This document shows, in pieces, positions 51,585 to 60,352 of a DNA stretch of 64,000 nucleotides. Positions within the stretch are counted from its first letter, which is position 1, and each line of letters starts with the position of its first letter. The stretch comes from JAJDTQ01 sp963422385 (GTDB lineage: Bacteria > Desulfobacterota > Binatia > UBA9968 > JAJDTQ01). The stretch covers positions 310,001 through 374,000 of the forward strand of contig OY729432.1 of NCBI GenBank assembly GCA_963422385.1. The letters are read 5' to 3'. Under the pieces are notes generated by a model. It was not told the origin of the DNA and ran no database searches. It saw only the letters and a program-made list of their open reading frames with translations. Position numbers and translations under genes: made by a program.

Positions 51585-52064
51585 CTACAGCGATTCGCGC
51601 GCGACGGCGATGCGGCCCGTGCGAACGATCTCCTTGATGCCCATGGGCTTCAACAAGTTGATCACCGCCTGAATTTTGCCGGCGTCCCCCGACACTTCGA
51701 GGGTATAGGTCTGCGGGGTCGAGTCGACGATGTTGGCGCGGAAGATATGCGCGATCCGCATGGCCTCGTCCCGGTGGGCCTGCTTGGCCAGGATCCTTAT
51801 CAGCGCCGTTTCCCGGTCGATGTGGTCCTCTTCGGTGAGGTCCACGACCTTGAGAACTTCGATGACCTTGTTGAGCTGTTTCATGATCTGCTCGATGACG
51901 TCCTCGTCACCCGAGGTCACTACCGTGATCATGGATATACTGGAATCCGGGGTCGGAGCCACGGACAGACTCTCGATGTTGTAACCTCGTGCACTGAACA
52001 AGCCGGCCACGCGCGCAAGCACACCGGCTTTGTTCTCAACCAGAACCGAGATGATGTGTTCCAT
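51585..52064 (-). CDS. ilvN: Acetolactate synthase small (regulatory) subunit
   Basis: A 159-residue protein. The N-terminal ACT domain begins HIISVLVENKAGVLARVAGLFSAR-like sequence with GYNIESLSVAPT; the C-terminal half matches the ALS_ss_C domain. It binds valine and tunes the catalytic subunit encoded 11 bp upstream. ATG 52064 fits the family start; longer readings overlap ilvB in another frame. Confidence 0.94.
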   Translation of the reverse strand: MEHIISVLVENKAGVLARVAGLFSARGYNIESLSVAPTPDSSISMITVVTSGDEDVIEQIMKQLNKVIEVLKVVDLTEEDHIDRETALIRILAKQAHRDEAMRIAHIFRANIVDSTPQTYTLEVSGDAGKIQAVINLLKPMGIKEIVRTGRIAVARESL

Positions 52065-52075
52065 CCGCCAAACCC

Positions 52076-53851
52076 CTACGCCGGCAGCACGGCGTCCACA
52101 TCCTCTCCCTTTTTCCGCGAGGACCCGCGCGCGGTCCTCAGTTGAGGCGGATCTTCCAGCATCATCTCGTGCTGTGCGCCGCCGGCAGGGATCATCGGAT
52201 AGCAGTTCTCGAACCGGTCGATGGCGAAGTTCATCAGCACCGGGCCCTTGTGCCTGAGCCCCTCCTTCAGCACCCCTTCCACGTCCGCGGGACCTTCCGA
52301 GTGCAGCCCGAGGATCCCGTAGGCCTCCGCGAGCTTGACAAAATCCGGGATGGCGCCCAAGTCGCTGGAAGCGTAACGCCCCTGGTAGAAGAGGTCCTGC
52401 CACTGCCGCACCATTCCGTGGAACTGGTTGTTGAGCAAAATGATCTTGACCGGGAGCTTGTGGATGGCCGCCACCGCCAACTCCTGAAGATTCATCTGGA
52501 AGCTGCCTTCACTGGTGATGCAGAGCACGGTCTTGCTGGGATACGCCTTCTGCGCGCCGATGGCGGCCGGGAATCCGAAGCCCATGGTGCCGAGCCCGCC
52601 AGAGGTGAGAAAAGTGCGTTGGGTGGCGCCCTTGAAATACTGTGCCGCCCACATCTGGTGCTGACCCACGTCGGTCACGACGATGGCCTTGTGCCTGGTC
52701 AACTCGTAGGCCTTCTCGATGACGTACTGCGGTTTGGTCTCCTTCCTGCCTTCCTGCTGGTAGGACAGCGGATGCTCCGAAGCCCATTCGTTTACCTGCT
52801 TGAGCCACGGGCGGCGCTGCGCCTTGACGCTGGCAGGGTTGCCGTCCATGGAGCTCAACACGCCCACCAGCTCCCGCAACACCACCTTCACGTCGCCGAC
52901 GATGGGGATGTGGGCGTGGACGTTCTTCTTGATGGAAGTCGGGTCGATGTCGATATGGATCACCCGGGCCCGGGGTGAGAACTCGGACAGCTTGCCGGTC
53001 ACGCGGTCGTCGAACCGGGCGCCCACGGCGATGAGCAGGTCGGCCTCGTGCATGGCCATGTTGGCGCAGTACGTGCCGTGCATGCCCAGCATGCCCATGG
53101 ACAGCGGATGGGTCCCGGGAAAGGAGCCGAGGCCCATCACCGTCATGGTCACGGGGATCTGCGTCATATCCGCGAACTCGCGCACCTCGTTGGCCGCGCC
53201 GGAAAAGACCGCTCCGCCGCCCACGTAGATGACCGGCTTCTTCGCCTTCAGGATCTCGCTGGCGGCCTGCTTGATCTGGTAGCGGTTGCCGGACACCGTA
53301 GGGCGGTATCCCCGAAGGTTGACCTTGTCGGGATAGCGGAACTCGGCGGATTCGGTGCTCACGTCCTTGGGGATATCCACCAGCACCGGACCCGGGCGGC
53401 CCGTGTTGGCGATGTAGAAGGCCTCCTTGATGGTGGCGGCGAGGTCGGCGACGTCCTGCACCAAGACGTTGTGCTTGGTGCAGGGACGGCTGATCCCGAT
53501 GTTGTCCGCTTCCTGGAACGCGTCGTTGCCGATGAGGCTGGTGGGAACCTGTCCGGTGAACGCCACCAGCGGCACGGAGTCCATCATGGCGTCCGCCAGG
53601 CCCGTTACGATGTTGGTCATCCCCGGACCCGAAGTCACCAAGGCAACGCCGGCCTTGCCCGTGGCCTTGCCGTAGCCCTCGGCCATGTGCACCGCGCCTT
53701 GCTCGTGCCGGGTCAGGATAACCTCGACGTCTTTCTGTTGGTGCAGGACGTCAAACAGCTTGAGGACCACTCCGCCGGGAATTCCGAAAATGGTCTTCAC
53801 TCCCTCGCGCTTGAGCGACTCCACAAATATTTCCGACCCGGTCAACTTCAT
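52076..53851 (-). CDS. ilvB: Acetolactate synthase large (catalytic) subunit
   Basis: A 591-residue thiamine diphosphate enzyme condensing pyruvate to acetolactate or acetohydroxybutyrate. TRHEQGAVHMAEGYG carries the catalytic Glu, GGLGTMGFGFPAAIGAQ and LLNNQFHGMVRQWQ flank the cofactor site. The C-terminus beyond SSRKKGEDVDAVLPA is not conserved. It follows the DUF465 gene by 9 bp and is probably driven by the promoter at 54128-54156. Confidence 0.95.
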   Translation of the reverse strand: MKLTGSEIFVESLKREGVKTIFGIPGGVVLKLFDVLHQQKDVEVILTRHEQGAVHMAEGYGKATGKAGVALVTSGPGMTNIVTGLADAMMDSVPLVAFTGQVPTSLIGNDAFQEADNIGISRPCTKHNVLVQDVADLAATIKEAFYIANTGRPGPVLVDIPKDVSTESAEFRYPDKVNLRGYRPTVSGNRYQIKQAASEILKAKKPVIYVGGGAVFSGAANEVREFADMTQIPVTMTVMGLGSFPGTHPLSMGMLGMHGTYCANMAMHEADLLIAVGARFDDRVTGKLSEFSPRARVIHIDIDPTSIKKNVHAHIPIVGDVKVVLRELVGVLSSMDGNPASVKAQRRPWLKQVNEWASEHPLSYQQEGRKETKPQYVIEKAYELTRHKAIVVTDVGQHQMWAAQYFKGATQRTFLTSGGLGTMGFGFPAAIGAQKAYPSKTVLCITSEGSFQMNLQELAVAAIHKLPVKIILLNNQFHGMVRQWQDLFYQGRYASSDLGAIPDFVKLAEAYGILGLHSEGPADVEGVLKEGLRHKGPVLMNFAIDRFENCYPMIPAGGAQHEMMLEDPPQLRTARGSSRKKGEDVDAVLPA

Positions 53852-53860
53852 CGTATCTCC

Positions 53861-54088
53861 CTAACTCGCGGACTTGTACTTGCCGAGAATCTCCATGATC
53901 TTGTCCTTGCCTACGAGCTTGAGCTTCTGGATGCGCTTCTTCTCCATCTCCTCTTCCGGAGACAGGTAACCCTTGTCGTGCAGATCCACCAAACGCTTCT
54001 CGTACGCCAAGTGTTCTTCATAGTATTTGCGCAGTTCCGGGTCCTTATCCAAGACAGAGGCAATCATCTGCTCCTCTCTCTCCTCCAT
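53861..54088 (-). CDS. DUF465 (YdcH-like) small helical protein
   Basis: A 75-residue charged, alpha-helical protein (LRKYYEEHLAYEKRLVDLHD, KKRIQKLKLVGKDKIMEIL). Such DUF465 proteins are small, widespread and of unknown role. It is first in the ilvB-ilvN-ilvC-psd-pssA transcription unit, 9 bp before ilvB. Confidence 0.8.
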   Translation of the reverse strand: MEEREEQMIASVLDKDPELRKYYEEHLAYEKRLVDLHDKGYLSPEEEMEKKRIQKLKLVGKDKIMEILGKYKSAS

Positions 54089-54127
54089 TGGACGACCTCC
54101 TGATCGATGGTTTGGGGCAAGCCGTCA

Positions 54128-54156
54128 AATTTATCCAACGGCCACGTTTTTGTCAA
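54128..54156 (-). promoter_or_regulatory. Sigma-70-type promoter of the ilv-psd-pssA operon
   Basis: Minus strand TTGACA (54151-54156), 17-bp spacer, TAAATT (54128-54133), about 40 bp before the DUF465 start. The rest of the gap 54157-54342 holds a short hairpin at 54204-54229 and a repeat end. Confidence 0.7.
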
Positions 54157-54330
54157 TGAGCGGCCGCTGCCTGGCCAAGGCGACCCAAGGCTGGGTATGA
54201 TGAGACGGGAACCGACTGCGAGTCCCGTCCGGGAGGCGCGGAGACGCGCGTCCGCTCCGAGTCAGGTGGTGGATTCAGGAGTGGCCGAGCCGCTCCCGTG
54301 CCTGGGAGCCAGTCTCGAAAATTCCTGCGC

Positions 54331-54363
54331 AATTTCATAAACCTACTCATGAGACAGGACACG
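54331..54363. repeat. Repeat family B, end fragment
   Basis: CATAAACCTACTCATGAGAC...AGGACACG matches the family B end. It spans the last codons and stop of tsaB, giving that protein its VLSHE terminus. Confidence 0.6.
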
Positions 54364-55095
54364 AGCCACGGCATCCGGCGGGCGTATGTAATGGGGAGTC
54401 AAGGACTCGGCCATCGTGACCGGCGCGGTGCGGAACCTCTCTTCAGCGATGCCGGCAACAGCGAAGGCGGTGGAAGGGAAATAAGCACCGACGGTGACCT
54501 GACCGCGGCCCCCGGTACATCGGGCGATGACCTCCGCATAAGCCTGCGCGCCGGTTCCGACAAAGAGGCACGGACCCGTCGCCAGGGAAGCCACTTGCCG
54601 GGCCAGGGAATCCGGCGCCGCCAGGGAATCCTCGACAAGGCACTCGAACGCGGTGGCGGTGCGGCGGTAGAGCGCGCCATAGACTTCGCCTTTTCGGGCG
54701 TCGATCATGGGGCAGATAAAAGTCGTGCCGTCTCCCATGGGCACTCGGTAAGCGGCGGCTTCCAGCGTGCGTACCCCCACTACCGGCGTATCCGAACCGT
54801 AGACCAAGCCCTTGGCCGTGCTGATCCCGATCCTCAAACCGGTGAAGGAACCGGGTCCGACCGCGACCCCTACGAGTGACAGGCCCGCAAAGTCCGTCTC
54901 CGCACGCCGGAGCACCTCATCGATTAAGGGGATCAGGCCCGCCGCATGGTTGGACCGGCCTGGCCGGCTGTCCTTGGACCGCGTCGATTCCCGAGCGCGT
55001 TCGGCCACGAGCTTGCCGCCGTCCAGAACCGCGGCGCTCAGCAGGGCCGTCGACGTGTCGATGCCCAATACCTTCGTGCCCGCGTTCGTCATCAA
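54343..55095 (-). CDS. tsaB: tRNA N6-threonylcarbamoyladenosine biosynthesis protein TsaB
   Basis: A 250-residue ASKHA-fold protein that partners TsaD in making t6A in tRNA. It has VLGIDTSTALLSAAV at the N-terminus, VGPGSFTGLRIGISTAKGL, and MIDARKGEVYGALY. It overlaps rseP by 4 bp. The last residues (VLSHE) are encoded by a family B repeat end. Confidence 0.92.
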   Translation of the reverse strand: MMTNAGTKVLGIDTSTALLSAAVLDGGKLVAERARESTRSKDSRPGRSNHAAGLIPLIDEVLRRAETDFAGLSLVGVAVGPGSFTGLRIGISTAKGLVYGSDTPVVGVRTLEAAAYRVPMGDGTTFICPMIDARKGEVYGALYRRTATAFECLVEDSLAAPDSLARQVASLATGPCLFVGTGAQAYAEVIARCTGGRGQVTVGAYFPSTAFAVAGIAEERFRTAPVTMAESLTPHYIRPPDAVARVLSHE

Positions 55096-56168
55096 CTCCC
55101 GAAAATTCGCGCCAGATCGTTGTAGAACGCGTAGACCATGACGAAGAGCAGCAACATCATGCCCACCTGCTGGGCCCGCTCCCGCTGCCGGGCTTCGAGG
55201 GGCCTTCCGCGCACGGCTTCGATCGCGAAAAACAGCAGGTGTCCGCCGTCCAGCATCGGGATGGGGAGCAGGTTCAAGACGCCGAGGTTGATGCTCAGGA
55301 GCGCCACCAGGAACAGATAGTCCGCAATCCCCCTTTGGGCCTGTTGTCCGGCCAACTGGGCGATCATCAGTGGGCCGCCGAGATTCGCCGAATCGACGCG
55401 CCCGACCACCATCTTGGCCAGCACCTCCAGCGTCAGCCCCGAGATCTTCACGGTTCGGGAAACCGCCAGCCAGCCAGCCGTCAGGGGATTTCCCCTTTCC
55501 ACCTGGACGGTTCCGGCGCTTTGAATCCCGATCAACCAGGTTTCCTCGGGCTCACCCAGAAGATTCCGCGTCTGTCCCTTTGTGGGACTCAGCGTGACCG
55601 TGAATTCCCTGTCGCCGCGGACCACGCCCAGAACCATCGGGCGGCCCTGGCTCGCCCTGACCTCGCCGGACAGTTGATCCCAGGAACGGATGGGGCGTTC
55701 GGCCACCATGACCACCCGGTCGCCGGCCGCGAGTCCCGCGCCGGCCGCGGGCGAACCGGGCTGTACGCCGCCGATCTCCGCGGTGCGGTAGGGCACGCCG
55801 AAGAACGTGAAGACGCAAAGGAACACCACCATGGCCAACAGGAAATTCGCACCCGGCCCGGCCGCCACGATGGCGGAGCGACTGGCCAGACTCCGGTGTG
55901 CGAAGGACCGGTCCCGGTCTTCGGAGCCCACCTCCTCACGAGGGTCTTCGCCCACCATCTTGACGTACCCTCCCAAGGGGAAGGCACTCACGCAGTATTC
56001 GGTTTCACCGTAGCGGCGGATCAGTACCTTCGGACCGAAGCCGATGGAGAAGGTCACTACGCCCACGCCGGCCTTCTTGGCCACGAGGAAGTGGCCGAGC
56101 TCGTGGAGAAACACCAGCACGCCAAACGCCACGATGGCGGCGACAATCATGTAGGCGACGTCGATCAC
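55092..56168 (-). CDS. rseP: RseP-family site-2 membrane metalloprotease
   Basis: A 358-residue inner-membrane zinc protease. The active-site motif is HELGH (H22, E23, H26), with LLPIPMLDGGHLLF supplying the third ligand near residue 300. One PDZ domain lies at about 120-200 (GSPAAGAGLAAGDRVVMV), against two in E. coli RseP. It cleaves anti-sigma factors or signal peptides within the membrane. GTG 56168 abuts the dxr stop; it overlaps tsaB at its other end. Confidence 0.93.
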   Translation of the reverse strand: MIDVAYMIVAAIVAFGVLVFLHELGHFLVAKKAGVGVVTFSIGFGPKVLIRRYGETEYCVSAFPLGGYVKMVGEDPREEVGSEDRDRSFAHRSLASRSAIVAAGPGANFLLAMVVFLCVFTFFGVPYRTAEIGGVQPGSPAAGAGLAAGDRVVMVAERPIRSWDQLSGEVRASQGRPMVLGVVRGDREFTVTLSPTKGQTRNLLGEPEETWLIGIQSAGTVQVERGNPLTAGWLAVSRTVKISGLTLEVLAKMVVGRVDSANLGGPLMIAQLAGQQAQRGIADYLFLVALLSINLGVLNLLPIPMLDGGHLLFFAIEAVRGRPLEARQRERAQQVGMMLLLFVMVYAFYNDLARIFGS

Positions 56169-57329
56169 CTAGCTAGTGTCCTGCTGCACAAGCTCCCGGG
56201 CGAACGCCCGTGCCCATTGATCGACCTTGAGAACCTGCTGCAGGGTCTTCGGTTTGATGGACTCGTGGGACTCGATGGTCTTCCGGCTGATCTCATGGAT
56301 CTGGCGAAAACCGATGCGCCCGTCCAGGAAGGCAGCCACCGCCACCTCGTTGGCGGCGTTGAGAACCGCCGGAACGGTGCCGCCCTGGGCCAGGGCCCCG
56401 TAGGCGACATCCAACGCCGGGTAACGCCGGCCCTCCAGCTTCATGAAGGTGAGCTCGCCCTGCTTCTGCAAGTTCAACGGCGCCAGCCCGGTAGCGAGCC
56501 GTTCGGGATAGGAGAGCGCGTAGGCGATGGGGATGCGCATGTCGGGAATGCCGAGTTGCGCCATGACCGCGCCGTCACGGTAGCGCACCATGGAGTGGAC
56601 GATGCTCTGGGGGTGGATCATCACCTCCACTCGCTCGCCGGGCACGCCGAACAGCCAACGGGCCTCGATCACCTCCAGCCCCTTGTTCATCATGGTGGCC
56701 GAATCAATGGTGATCTTGGGCCCCATCTTCCAGGTGGGATGTTGCAGCGCCTGCTCGATGGTCACACGGCGAAGCTCCCGAAGCGGCGTGCGCAGGAACG
56801 GTCCTCCGGATGCCGTCAGGATGATCCTGTCGACGTCTTCCCGGCGGTTTCCCTCGAGACACTGGAACACCGCGCTGTGCTCGCTGTCCACTGGCAGAAG
56901 CTGCACGCCCCGCTTCCTGGCCTCCCGCACGAAGAGCTCGCCGGACATGACCAGGGCTTCCTTGTTGGCCAGCCCCACGTCCTTGCCCGCCTGCACCGCG
57001 GCGAAGGTAGGCACGAGCCCCGCCCCGCCCACGATGGCCGCCAGCACGAAGTCCGCCGTGGGCGCGGTGGCCGCGGCCACCGCGCCCTCCTCTCCGTAGA
57101 CGATCTCGACCCTGCGCCGGCCGATGAGCTTGCGCAGGGCATCGACATCAGCCCGGTCCCTGACGCTGATGATACGCGGGGCGAACTCAACGACCTGACG
57201 CGCCAACAATTCCAGGTTGCGCCCGGCCACCAGTCCGCCGACCTTGAACCGTCGCTTGAAATTCCGGATGACGTCGAGGGCGTTGACGCCGATGGCGCCG
57301 GTGGATCCCAGAATGACGATGGATTTCAT
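56169..57329 (-). CDS. dxr: 1-deoxy-D-xylulose-5-phosphate reductoisomerase
   Basis: A 386-residue NADPH enzyme of the MEP isoprenoid pathway. It begins IVILGSTGAIGVNALDVI, has NKEALVMSGELF and PVDSEHSAVFQCL, and SGGPFLRTP in the flexible loop. The start overlaps the cdsA stop by 4 bp. Near its stop are two adjacent CTAG tetramers resembling the family B end. Confidence 0.95.
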   Translation of the reverse strand: MKSIVILGSTGAIGVNALDVIRNFKRRFKVGGLVAGRNLELLARQVVEFAPRIISVRDRADVDALRKLIGRRRVEIVYGEEGAVAAATAPTADFVLAAIVGGAGLVPTFAAVQAGKDVGLANKEALVMSGELFVREARKRGVQLLPVDSEHSAVFQCLEGNRREDVDRIILTASGGPFLRTPLRELRRVTIEQALQHPTWKMGPKITIDSATMMNKGLEVIEARWLFGVPGERVEVMIHPQSIVHSMVRYRDGAVMAQLGIPDMRIPIAYALSYPERLATGLAPLNLQKQGELTFMKLEGRRYPALDVAYGALAQGGTVPAVLNAANEVAVAAFLDGRIGFRQIHEISRKTIESHESIKPKTLQQVLKVDQWARAFARELVQQDTS

Positions 57330-58102
57330 GGTTGAAGGAACCGCAGGCAGTAGGTACTCAGAACTCCCGGGAAGATCAGGCTGTCAAGCCGGTCCATCAG
57401 GCCGCCGTGGCCGGGGAGGATGCCACCCGAATCCTTGGCCGCGAAGCCTCGCTTGATCAATGATTCGAACAGGTCGCCGACCTGAGCGAGCAGTGCGACG
57501 GCCAGGGAAACCCACAATACTTGACTGGATGACACGGGCAGGAACCACCAACCCGACAGCCATCCGGCGGCGAGGCCCGCCACAGTGGCGGCCACGGCCC
57601 CTTCAACCGTCTTCCCCGGGCTGACCGAAGGATACAACTTTCTTCGACCCAGAGCCACACCGGCAAAGTAACCGGCGGCGTCGGCCGAGAAGACGACGAT
57701 CAGCAGCCACAGCACCCACTCATACCCGCTACGGTAGAGGATGGAGAAATGCGGGAACAGATAACCCAGGTACAACGCCCCGGCCAACGCCAGTGCGAGA
57801 TGCCGGTAACGTTCCTCCACCGTACCGCCGGTGAAGATGAACACCGGGAACAGGCCTGCCAGAATGACCGGGAACAGGCCCGAGAACCCGGGCACCACGA
57901 GGGTCAGCGACATCAGCATGCCGGCCGCGACCCCCGTGAGGCGCACCCGTCCATGGTCCGGAAAGGCCATGCGGAAGTATTCATGCAGGGCGACGAGGGC
58001 GAGGACCTCAATGAACGACGAGAACAGCCAGACGCTGTCCAGGACGACGATCCCGATGACAACGGGCCCCCCAGCCAAGGCGGTCAGTAACCGGGTACGC
58101 AT
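57326..58102 (-). CDS. cdsA: Phosphatidate cytidylyltransferase
   Basis: A 258-residue membrane enzyme making CDP-diacylglycerol, the precursor used by PssA in this window. The CDS signature is SLIKRGFAAKDSGGILPGHG with GLMDRLDS. About seven helices. It overlaps dxr by 4 bp and follows uppS by 29 bp. Confidence 0.94.
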   Translation of the reverse strand: MRTRLLTALAGGPVVIGIVVLDSVWLFSSFIEVLALVALHEYFRMAFPDHGRVRLTGVAAGMLMSLTLVVPGFSGLFPVILAGLFPVFIFTGGTVEERYRHLALALAGALYLGYLFPHFSILYRSGYEWVLWLLIVVFSADAAGYFAGVALGRRKLYPSVSPGKTVEGAVAATVAGLAAGWLSGWWFLPVSSSQVLWVSLAVALLAQVGDLFESLIKRGFAAKDSGGILPGHGGLMDRLDSLIFPGVLSTYCLRFLQP

Positions 58103-58131
58103 CTACGTAACTCCACGTCAGGCTCCTGGCC

Positions 58132-58875
58132 TCAACCCTGCAGGATCTGCTCGTCCGTCTTGCCGAATCGCCGCTGCCGTCGTTGAAATTCCAGCAATGC
58201 CTGAAAGTATTCCTGCTCGCCGAAATCGGGCCAGAACTTCGGCGTGAGGTACAGCTCCGTATAGGGTATCTGCCACAGAAAGAAGTTGCTGATCCGCATT
58301 TCCCCGCCCGTCCGGATCAACAGGTCCGGATCGGGGATGGAGCCGGTTTCCGTGTTCGCCGCGATCATGGACTCGTCGATCTCTTCGGGCTCGCATTGCC
58401 CTGTCTTCACTCTCCGAGCGATCTCCCGAATCGTCTGGACGATGTCGCGGCGACCGCTGTAACTGAGGGCCAGGATGACCGTGATGGCGGTGTTGTGGCG
58501 CGTGAGGCCGATATTGCGATCCAGGACGCGGCGGACGGAGGGAGGCAGACGTGTCCGATCGCCAATGGCCATGAGACGGACGCCTTCGCACATCATGCGG
58601 TCCAACTCGCGCTGCAGGAAATTCTCCAGGAGTCCCATCAGTCCCACGACCTCCGTGTGAGGGCGATTCCAATTCTCGGATGAGAACGTGTACAGCGAAA
58701 GATAGCGAATACCGAGATCGCGGCTCATCTCGACCGTGGTTTTGACCGAGTTCATTCCCTCGCGGTGACCTTCGAGGCGAGTCATGCCCCGAAGCCCGGC
58801 CCAGCGTCCATTGCCGTCCATGATGATCGCGACATGGGTGGGCAATCGACTCTTTTCCAGTCCGTGGAGTTCCAT
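58132..58875 (-). CDS. uppS: Isoprenyl (undecaprenyl) diphosphate synthase
   Basis: A 247-residue cis-prenyltransferase producing the lipid carrier for cell-wall synthesis. HVAIIMDGNGRWA has the catalytic Asp, and DLLIRTGGEMRISNFFLWQ is the C-terminal signature. ATG 58875 is 73 bp after frr. A short family A end (AGGCTCCTGG) lies just past its stop. Confidence 0.95.
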   Translation of the reverse strand: MELHGLEKSRLPTHVAIIMDGNGRWAGLRGMTRLEGHREGMNSVKTTVEMSRDLGIRYLSLYTFSSENWNRPHTEVVGLMGLLENFLQRELDRMMCEGVRLMAIGDRTRLPPSVRRVLDRNIGLTRHNTAITVILALSYSGRRDIVQTIREIARRVKTGQCEPEEIDESMIAANTETGSIPDPDLLIRTGGEMRISNFFLWQIPYTELYLTPKFWPDFGEQEYFQALLEFQRRQRRFGKTDEQILQG

Positions 58876-58948
58876 TCCGGAAAGATTGAAAAGGCAGGTG
58901 TTGCCGAAGGACGCGGCGTGGGTGTCCCGTACGGACCGCCGCGGGCAT

Positions 58949-59506
58949 CTAGACCTCCATGATCTCCTCTTCCTTGGCCCTGAGGAACCCGTCCACCTTG
59001 GCGATGAACTCGGCGGTGATCTTCTGGATGCGTTCCTGCCCCTGCTTCACCTCGTCCTCAGTGATCTCCTTACCCTTCTGCATCTCCTTCAAGCCGTCGA
59101 TGGCGGAGCGCCGATGGTTTCGTACGGAGACACGATAATCTTCGGCGGTCTTGCGGACCTGCTTCACGAGATCCTTGCGCCGCTCGCCGCTGAGCTCCGG
59201 TATCGGCACCCGGATCAACTTGCCGTCATTGGCCGGCGTGAGGCCTAGGCCGGCCTTCAGGATGGACTTCTCCATGCTGGCGATGGCGTTCCGATCGTAG
59301 GCCTGGATCGTCACCAGCCGGGGCTCGGGGACCGCGATGGCAGCGATCTGGTTCAACGGCGTCCGAGTGCCGTAATAATCCACGGTGACGCCGTCGAAAA
59401 GCGAGGCCGAGGCCCGTCCGGTCCGCACGCGTGCCAACTCCCGGCGCATGGCCGTCAAGGTTTTCTCCAACTCTTCCTGGAAAGCGCTATAGAAGGCGTC
59501 GTCCAT
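58949..59506 (-). CDS. frr: Ribosome recycling factor
   Basis: A 185-residue protein, the exact family length, splitting post-termination ribosomes. RTGRASASLFDGVTVDYYG and the C-terminal KEITEDEVKQGQERIQKIT match. ATG 59506 was chosen; the frame runs further upstream into repeat sequence but without conservation. Confidence 0.95.
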   Translation of the reverse strand: MDDAFYSAFQEELEKTLTAMRRELARVRTGRASASLFDGVTVDYYGTRTPLNQIAAIAVPEPRLVTIQAYDRNAIASMEKSILKAGLGLTPANDGKLIRVPIPELSGERRKDLVKQVRKTAEDYRVSVRNHRRSAIDGLKEMQKGKEITEDEVKQGQERIQKITAEFIAKVDGFLRAKEEEIMEV

Positions 59507-59548
59507 CTCGCACCTGAATCCACTCAAAAACGTCAGCGCGGTATCGGC

Positions 59549-59586
59549 CACGGGCGGGCTTGAAACATTTGAAACCCGCCCCTACG
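59549..59586. repeat. Repeat family C, core palindrome
   Basis: CGGGCGGGCTTGAAACA followed by TTTGAAACCCGCCCCTACG forms a hairpin in the pyrH-frr gap. It shares its core with the copies at 9319, 16694 and 18898. Confidence 0.7.
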
Positions 59587-59589
59587 ATG

Positions 59590-60324
59590 TCACCGGTCGC
59601 CGATGCCTACGAGGGTCCCGATGGGCTGACCGTTCACAACCTTGCGAATGTTACCCCGTTCCATGACGTTGAAGACGATGATGGGAAGTTTGTTGTCCAT
59701 GCAAAGTGATATGGCGGTGGAGTCCATCACCTTGAGCTCCTTGCTCAGCACCTCCATATGGGTGAGCTCCCGGAAGAGCTTCGCCTCGTGGTTCTTCAAC
59801 GGGTCGGTGTCGTAGACACCCCGTACCTTGGTTGCCTTCAGGATGACCTCGGCGCCTACCTCCATGGCCCGGAGGCTCGCCGTGGTGTCCGTGGTGAAAT
59901 AGGGATTGCCGGTTCCTCCTGCGAAAATGACGACCCGGCCCTTTTCCAGATGCCGGACGGCACGCCGCCGGATGTACAACTCGGCCACCTGACGCATCTC
60001 GATGGCCGACATGACCCGGGTGGACACGCCGATCTTTTCCAACGCATCCTGGAGCGCGATGCTGTTGATGACCGTGGCCAGCATGCCCATGTAATCGGCG
60101 CTGGCGCGGTCGATACCGTGGTCACTGGCCTCGGCGCCACGCAGGATGTTGCCGCCCCCGATGACCAAGGCAATCTCACAGCCGAGCTCGTGAACTTCCC
60201 GGATCTCTTCCACGAACCGCGCGACGGTGGCCGGATCGATCCCGTACTGGCGCTTCCCCGCGAGCACCTCTCCAGTGATTTTCAGAATGACTCGCTTGTA
60301 TCTCAGATCCTCCACGCCGGTCAT
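59590..60324 (-). CDS. pyrH: UMP kinase
   Basis: A 244-residue amino-acid-kinase-fold enzyme converting UMP to UDP. VILKITGEVLAGKRQYGID, VIGGGNILRG, FAGGTGNPYFTTDT and GVYDTDPLKN are all family motifs. It is 28 bp after tsf in the rpsB-tsf-pyrH-frr order. Confidence 0.95.
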   Translation of the reverse strand: MTGVEDLRYKRVILKITGEVLAGKRQYGIDPATVARFVEEIREVHELGCEIALVIGGGNILRGAEASDHGIDRASADYMGMLATVINSIALQDALEKIGVSTRVMSAIEMRQVAELYIRRRAVRHLEKGRVVIFAGGTGNPYFTTDTTASLRAMEVGAEVILKATKVRGVYDTDPLKNHEAKLFRELTHMEVLSKELKVMDSTAISLCMDNKLPIIVFNVMERGNIRKVVNGQPIGTLVGIGDR

Positions 60325-60352
60325 TCGGTGGGACCCTGGTTTGCTGGCGACA

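Noticed and set aside
54270..54340. A tRNA-Ser-like string (AGGAGTGGCCGAG).
   Set aside because: No acceptor stem, anticodon arm or T-loop could be paired.
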